A stretch of DNA of 64,000 nucleotides, from NCBI GenBank assembly GCA_038363925.1, contig JAQQWL010000009.1, positions 1,860,001 through 1,924,000 of the forward strand, given 5' to 3'. Below are positions 59,994 through 64,000 of the stretch, piece after piece. Within the stretch, counting starts at the first letter, position 1; each line of letters starts with the position of its first letter. Under the pieces are notes generated by a model, which ran no database searches, was not told the origin of the DNA, and saw nothing but the letters and a program-made list of their open reading frames with translations. The stretch is from Apiospora phragmitis (Eukaryota > Ascomycota > Sordariomycetes > Amphisphaeriales > Apiosporaceae). A program made the position numbers and the translations under genes.

Positions 59994-61100
59994 TTGCCCT
60001 CTGAACCAGGAGTTACATGGCAGTGGCGGCGCACCGTACTGGCGAAGCTGCCTGCCACATGTCGTTAGTCGTAAGAAGTAGTCGTTATTGGGTGGTTGGA
60101 GAGGAAAAGGTAAAGAGAAAGTCCACAAAGATGCATGCAGCGCAACCACTTATATGATAATCCTCTTCTGCAGTGCATGTGGGAGGGAGATCGTGGTGGA
60201 TTCTGTCGTCGAGAGGAGGTCGGAAGGGGCAGGCAGGGGTCCAGGCGTTCACCGCTAGACGATTGGTGGGTCGGAGTGGTCGAACGACGGGGTCACGTCC
60301 TCTTCTCGACCACCGCTTTCTAACTTCATGTGTGTAAGCTCGCGACCTTCGCTCCGTTGAAGGAGACACGTCTTCTACTGTGGGCACAGATCGGGTGTTC
60401 GTGCCATTAACATAGTTTATACGGACCCCCAATAGAAGCGTCGTGCTGAATTCGGATCCCTCCCCGGATGATATCCACATGCGTTCATCCAATCGTGCTG
60501 TTGTGGTGGAGCGTATCCAGCCTCCCTTGCAATTGAGTAGTATTCTCGCGGAGCTAGATATTCTTAGGGGAGCGGTCTCAGGAATGCTTTGAAAATCAGC
60601 CATTCAAGGGCAAAAGCAATTTCGGTAAGCTGTGTCGGTGTGAAGCGGTGGAGGAGACGACTTCTGGAAGGAGGGGTATCTGGAGGGGTTGGATCGCCGT
60701 CCCGATTCTCTGACCAGAAATCTCGACGAGAAAATGTCACACGGGTCTTGGAGGGGTCTGATTCGGAAGCGAAATATGGTGCTTCGATTAACATGCCGAA
60801 GTCGTCTTCTGTGGTCGGCTAACGGAATATTGGTTTTGTCTAATCGGACGCTGGTCGTACCAGGGTTCTCTCCCTTCGAAGCTTCTTGGGGCGGGTGGAG
60901 GCTGGACTCACGAGCTACTTGATCTGCCTAATATTAGAATCAGTCCATCAAACGAGCATGATGGTATAGTAGCACATATGCACGAAGACTGCGCAAAGGT
61001 TCACTGGATACGACGTCGAAAACTAGTGAATGCATTTTCAACGTATGCTGCAGCAGTGCGCCATATGCAAATAATTAGTGACCCAGATTCGCATCGCCAT
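59994..61100. other. Intergenic, no convincing gene
   Basis: Minus-strand frames at 60085-60603 and 60564-60794 contain Arg/Pro/Thr-rich sequence (for example SKTRVTFSRRDFWSENRDG) that might be part of a spliced hypothetical gene. I could not build a consistent model. Confidence 0.35.
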
Positions 61101-62596
61101 CTAGAACAATGTACCATCCCCATCCATAAGAATGGGGCTGGATCTCGTTTCCGGGCGGTGTTTGGCGGCCAATTCCCGTCCGCCCTTCCACGTGCCGGCC
61201 TCGAGCATCTGAGCCATGCTGAACTGTACCCCCTTCTCGGCGAAATGAGCCGAGATGAGTTTGTATAACTCATCCAGCAGAGCCACCGTCATGGCGCGCC
61301 ACTCCACAATAACGTCACCCGTTGCCGAGTACGAAGGCAGATCTTGACCCGAGGCTTTGCGGCCCTGTTCAAGAACGGCAGGTTTGAGTTGGAGCACACC
61401 AAGATCGACGAACAGACCGCCATTGCGGTACTCTGGCAAGCCTGTACCCAACTCCCCGTTGACGACCCGGAAGCCGAGCACCCGAACGAATGGTACGGTA
61501 GAGGAATCCCAAGCCACTGGGTCAACTTGTGAAATGGCTGAATAGCCCCTATCTCCTTATCGCCCTGGTTGCGATCGGCAAGCACTTGGAGCGGCCAGGC
61601 GTCTCCGATCGGTTTGCCTCGAACATGTGTCCGGTCTTTTGGCCATGAAGGTATCAAGACATTCTGGAGGGCGGACCAGAACACCTCATAGTCCAGGACT
61701 TGGGGTTCCTTCGACGACTGGATCAAGTAATCTTGAAGGAAAGTCCGTATTAGTGAAGCTGACCCATCAATCACGGCGCTCCGACTTACCAAGCAAGGTT
61801 GCCGGGTCGGCCCGTTGGACCGAATATATTGGGCAAAGAGAGTAGCGAGGACCCCACGTTGTTGAGGAGTTTGACCCGAGAAGAAACTCCGATCATAGGG
61901 TTCTCGGAAGAGATCTGAAAGTAACGACCGAAGACGTCCTCTTGGAGTCCGGTTAGACCAGCACCTAGAGCCAAAGTCAGCAACCCCACTGTCTAGCAAA
62001 GCAAGAGAGCACCATCGTCGTACCGTCAACGCATTCTTTTGGCCCCTCGACAGTACTGAAAACGCCAGCCGTGAACATGTAGAGGGGAAGCGACAGCAAT
62101 CCCTTCGCTTCGCCCATGCGTCTTTCCCGTGGTGGGTTCCTTGAAATTCCACACATCGCCGGCACCGGCATCAAGCAGCACCGACACGAAGAACAAGTCG
62201 ATCAGGCGACGAGTTCTCTCCGTCGCATCGCACCCCTCCGACTCCCATTTCTTCAACAGCGGGGTGATGCGGTCGACGCCTCCGACGTCGAAGTGCTGCC
62301 AACGACCGTGCGGAGGGATCTCCGCAAATCGGTAGGGCCAAATTCTCGCTTTTGTCTCTTGGTGAGCGTTCTCGCCACTTTACCAAAAGAGGTGACGGAG
62401 GTACTGAAGTAATTGTGATATAACTTACACTGATGACGCCAAGGACGAAGTCGGCGACTTCTGGCATGCGTTCGTAGTGGTAGTCGAAGTTGTCGAGGGC
62501 TCCTTCCCCCGCAGCTTTCAGGACTAGTCGGGAACGGTCCCGAACAGCCTGGAGGCTCAGTAGGTACGAGATATTTTGGTCCTCGCTGGTGTGCAT
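61101..62596 (-). CDS. URC4: Uracil catabolism protein 4 (DUF1688)
   Basis: A protein of the DUF1688 family, needed in yeasts for the URC route of uracil breakdown, with no defined chemistry. Start at 62596 gives MHTSEDQNISYLLSLQAVRD, then FDYHYERMPEVADFVLGVI. After an intron (donor near 62431) come PPHGRWQHFDVGGVDR, RTRRLIDLFFVSVLLDAGAG and GRSEGIAVAS, then GVSSRVKLLNNVGSSL, NVLIPSWPKD, PFHKLTQWL and NGELGTGLPEYRNGGLF. The end is ILMDGDGTLF at 61101. At least four single-base breaks (near 62325, 62084, 61794, 61521), mostly in C or G runs, scatter it over all three frames. Residue conservation is otherwise excellent, so I treat the gene as functional in the organism. Confidence 0.88.
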
Positions 62597-63538
62597 TGTG
62601 TTATAGGTGTGATTGTCGTAGTATGTTCTACTCCCTGCTTTGGTGTTGGATGCGTTCTGGCGTGTGGACAGTTCAGGCAATCAACACAATGCAGTTGGTA
62701 GCCGGCGTCGGTTCACGGCTGTCGGAGACCGCCGACCCGTCTCAAGCTGTAAGTTGCAGATTGTATGCATGTCCCATTATGTGACACATGCCAATTGCTC
62801 ATACGCAGCCAGAGGTGAAGGCTTAAGCCTCATCAGTCTATCTGTTTCAACATCCGGTGGGCTAGTCTTTAGCAGCAGATGGCTTGTCATCGTGGCTTTG
62901 TTCAGTCTACATTCTTATCTATCATTGCATGGCCCGCTTCACCTGGCGTCTGGCGTTGCAGTCGGTCCAAGCCTAACCCCGCCTATCCGACCAGTCCACT
63001 TGATACCCCGCGAAAGCACGCTCGAAGGTATTAACCTTAGACACCAGTCACCCGTCAAAACCAGATCAAGAACATAGAAAATGAGTGTACCAATTAGAAG
63101 AACCGGCTCAGTATCCGGAAGAGTCGACTTCACAGAAAGGATGCAATTTACTCTACCTGTCAGCACTTACTGAAAGAAGCTGGGATATCCTGACTGCGGG
63201 GGCGTAGTGTGGCTCCACAACAACGGACAGATGGGAGCAGCGTGTTGATGCTTGCTAGGGCACATAGTCGAGGTCTGCAAGTCTGGCTACTTCGTAAGGT
63301 GACACTGAATTTGTAATCGTCTTGACAGCTCATGCCAGACTGAATTGCCAAATATACTGAAGCTACATTTCAATGAACAAGCGCTTTGAGAAATCATGTT
63401 TTCGACGAGATCATAGATCTGAAAATGGGTATACTTTCCATAAGCCCCCTAAACACTTACACGGCTTGGCGTCTCCATAGTTGCTCACGATAATCATCTA
63501 GCCAGATAGCGAAAGTTTTTGTCAATTAAGCATTAATT
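62597..63538. other. Intergenic, upstream of URC4
   Basis: This holds the URC4 promoter and the 5' flank of the tRNA. No coding exon or repeat is evident. Confidence 0.4.
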
Positions 63539-63627
63539 GGCTTGTTGGTGTAGTGGTTATCACGTATCCTTCACATACATGTTAATGTATCCGGATAAGG
63601 TCCTGGGTTCGACCCCCAGACGAGTCA
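63539..63627 (+). tRNA. tRNA-Val (CAC) with 16-nt intron
   Basis: The acceptor stem GGCTTGT pairs with ACGAGTC (two wobble pairs). The D arm has GGTGTAGTGGTTATCAC, and the T arm CTGGG-TTCGACC-CCCAG. The anticodon stem TATCC/GGATA encloses TTCACA...C with anticodon CAC at 63572-63574. A 16-base intron (63576-63591) lies in the canonical place after the base next to the anticodon. Discriminator A at 63627. Confidence 0.9.
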
Positions 63628-64000
63628 TCTAATTGTCTCGGACGATATGTGTATTTTTGATTCTTTTTATTCTTTTCATATTTTTAATATCCCCGCCACT
63701 TGCTCAGTGTTTTATGCCCTCTCACTCCCCCTCCTGCTGCTACGTAATCCTGGTTAATTCACCATTCTAACCCCCATAAGACATATTAACCTCGTCCTCT
63801 TAGAGAAATAGTTGATCACCAAGTGTTATCCCACTGCCGCTTGTCCCGTCGCCGAACGCCAAATTCAAGCGGGAGCAGCATTATTGTGGCTTATCCTACT
63901 AGTATTGTTGGGTTGCTGCAACTGGAGAGCGGTTAGACCTGGGATTGGAGCGACTGGGCGTTGGATTACTTGATTCATGTTTCGATAGACGCATAGTGTC
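63628..64000. other. Intergenic to window end
   Basis: A T-rich stretch shortly after the tRNA (63655-63685) would end RNA polymerase III transcription. Nothing else recognised before the window ends. Confidence 0.45.

Overview
The window is nuclear DNA of a filamentous ascomycete (Pezizomycotina). The evidence is short GT-AG introns of about 50-170 nt, intron-bearing tRNAs, a fused three-domain trpC, a GH11 xylanase with a fungal CBM1, and STAND/NLR-type genes. The nucleoporin resembles the Sordariomycete (Chaetomium-type) Nup188, so a Sordariomycete is my best guess.

Layout. 1-19 kb is housekeeping: a basic hypothetical protein, trpC (tryptophan synthesis), NUP188, TIM9, MRT4, U1-70K, mitochondrial ribosomal protein mL43 and triosephosphate isomerase. 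19-27 kb is sparse and accessory: a 3.4 kb stretch with no gene, a tRNA-Gly, and a decayed NACHT/ankyrin gene that has lost its P-loop. 27-42 kb is housekeeping again: a small membrane protein, a GPR89/Golgi pH regulator, mL46, a Cys-rich single-pass protein, an importin-beta protein, aminopeptidase P and a FUN14 protein. 43-52 kb is the most interesting part: a gasdermin-like gene transcribed away from a CHAT-protease gene, followed by a hydrolase-NB-ARC-TPR NLR gene. This looks like a regulated cell-death module. 52-64 kb is mixed: an alpha/beta hydrolase, a GH11-CBM1 xylanase, a GST, a catalytically dead amidase, the uracil-catabolism gene URC4 and a tRNA-Val.

Sequence quality. Almost every conserved gene carries one or more single-base reading-frame breaks, most of them in homopolymer runs. 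This includes genes unlikely to be dispensable (trpC, NUP188, U1-70K, mL43, mL46, the karyopherin). I read them as sequencing or assembly errors. Gene spans below are given across such breaks. Two loci (the NACHT gene and the amidase) also lack whole catalytic segments, and I treat those as true pseudogenes.

How the genes relate. Many genes are arranged as divergent pairs sharing 0.5-1.2 kb upstream regions (trpC/NUP188, TIM9/MRT4, U1-70K/mL43, GPR89/mL46, karyopherin/aminopeptidase P, gasdermin/CHAT). Several products act in mitochondria (Tim9, mL43, mL46, FUN14), but I see no operon-like logic outside the 43-52 kb module.
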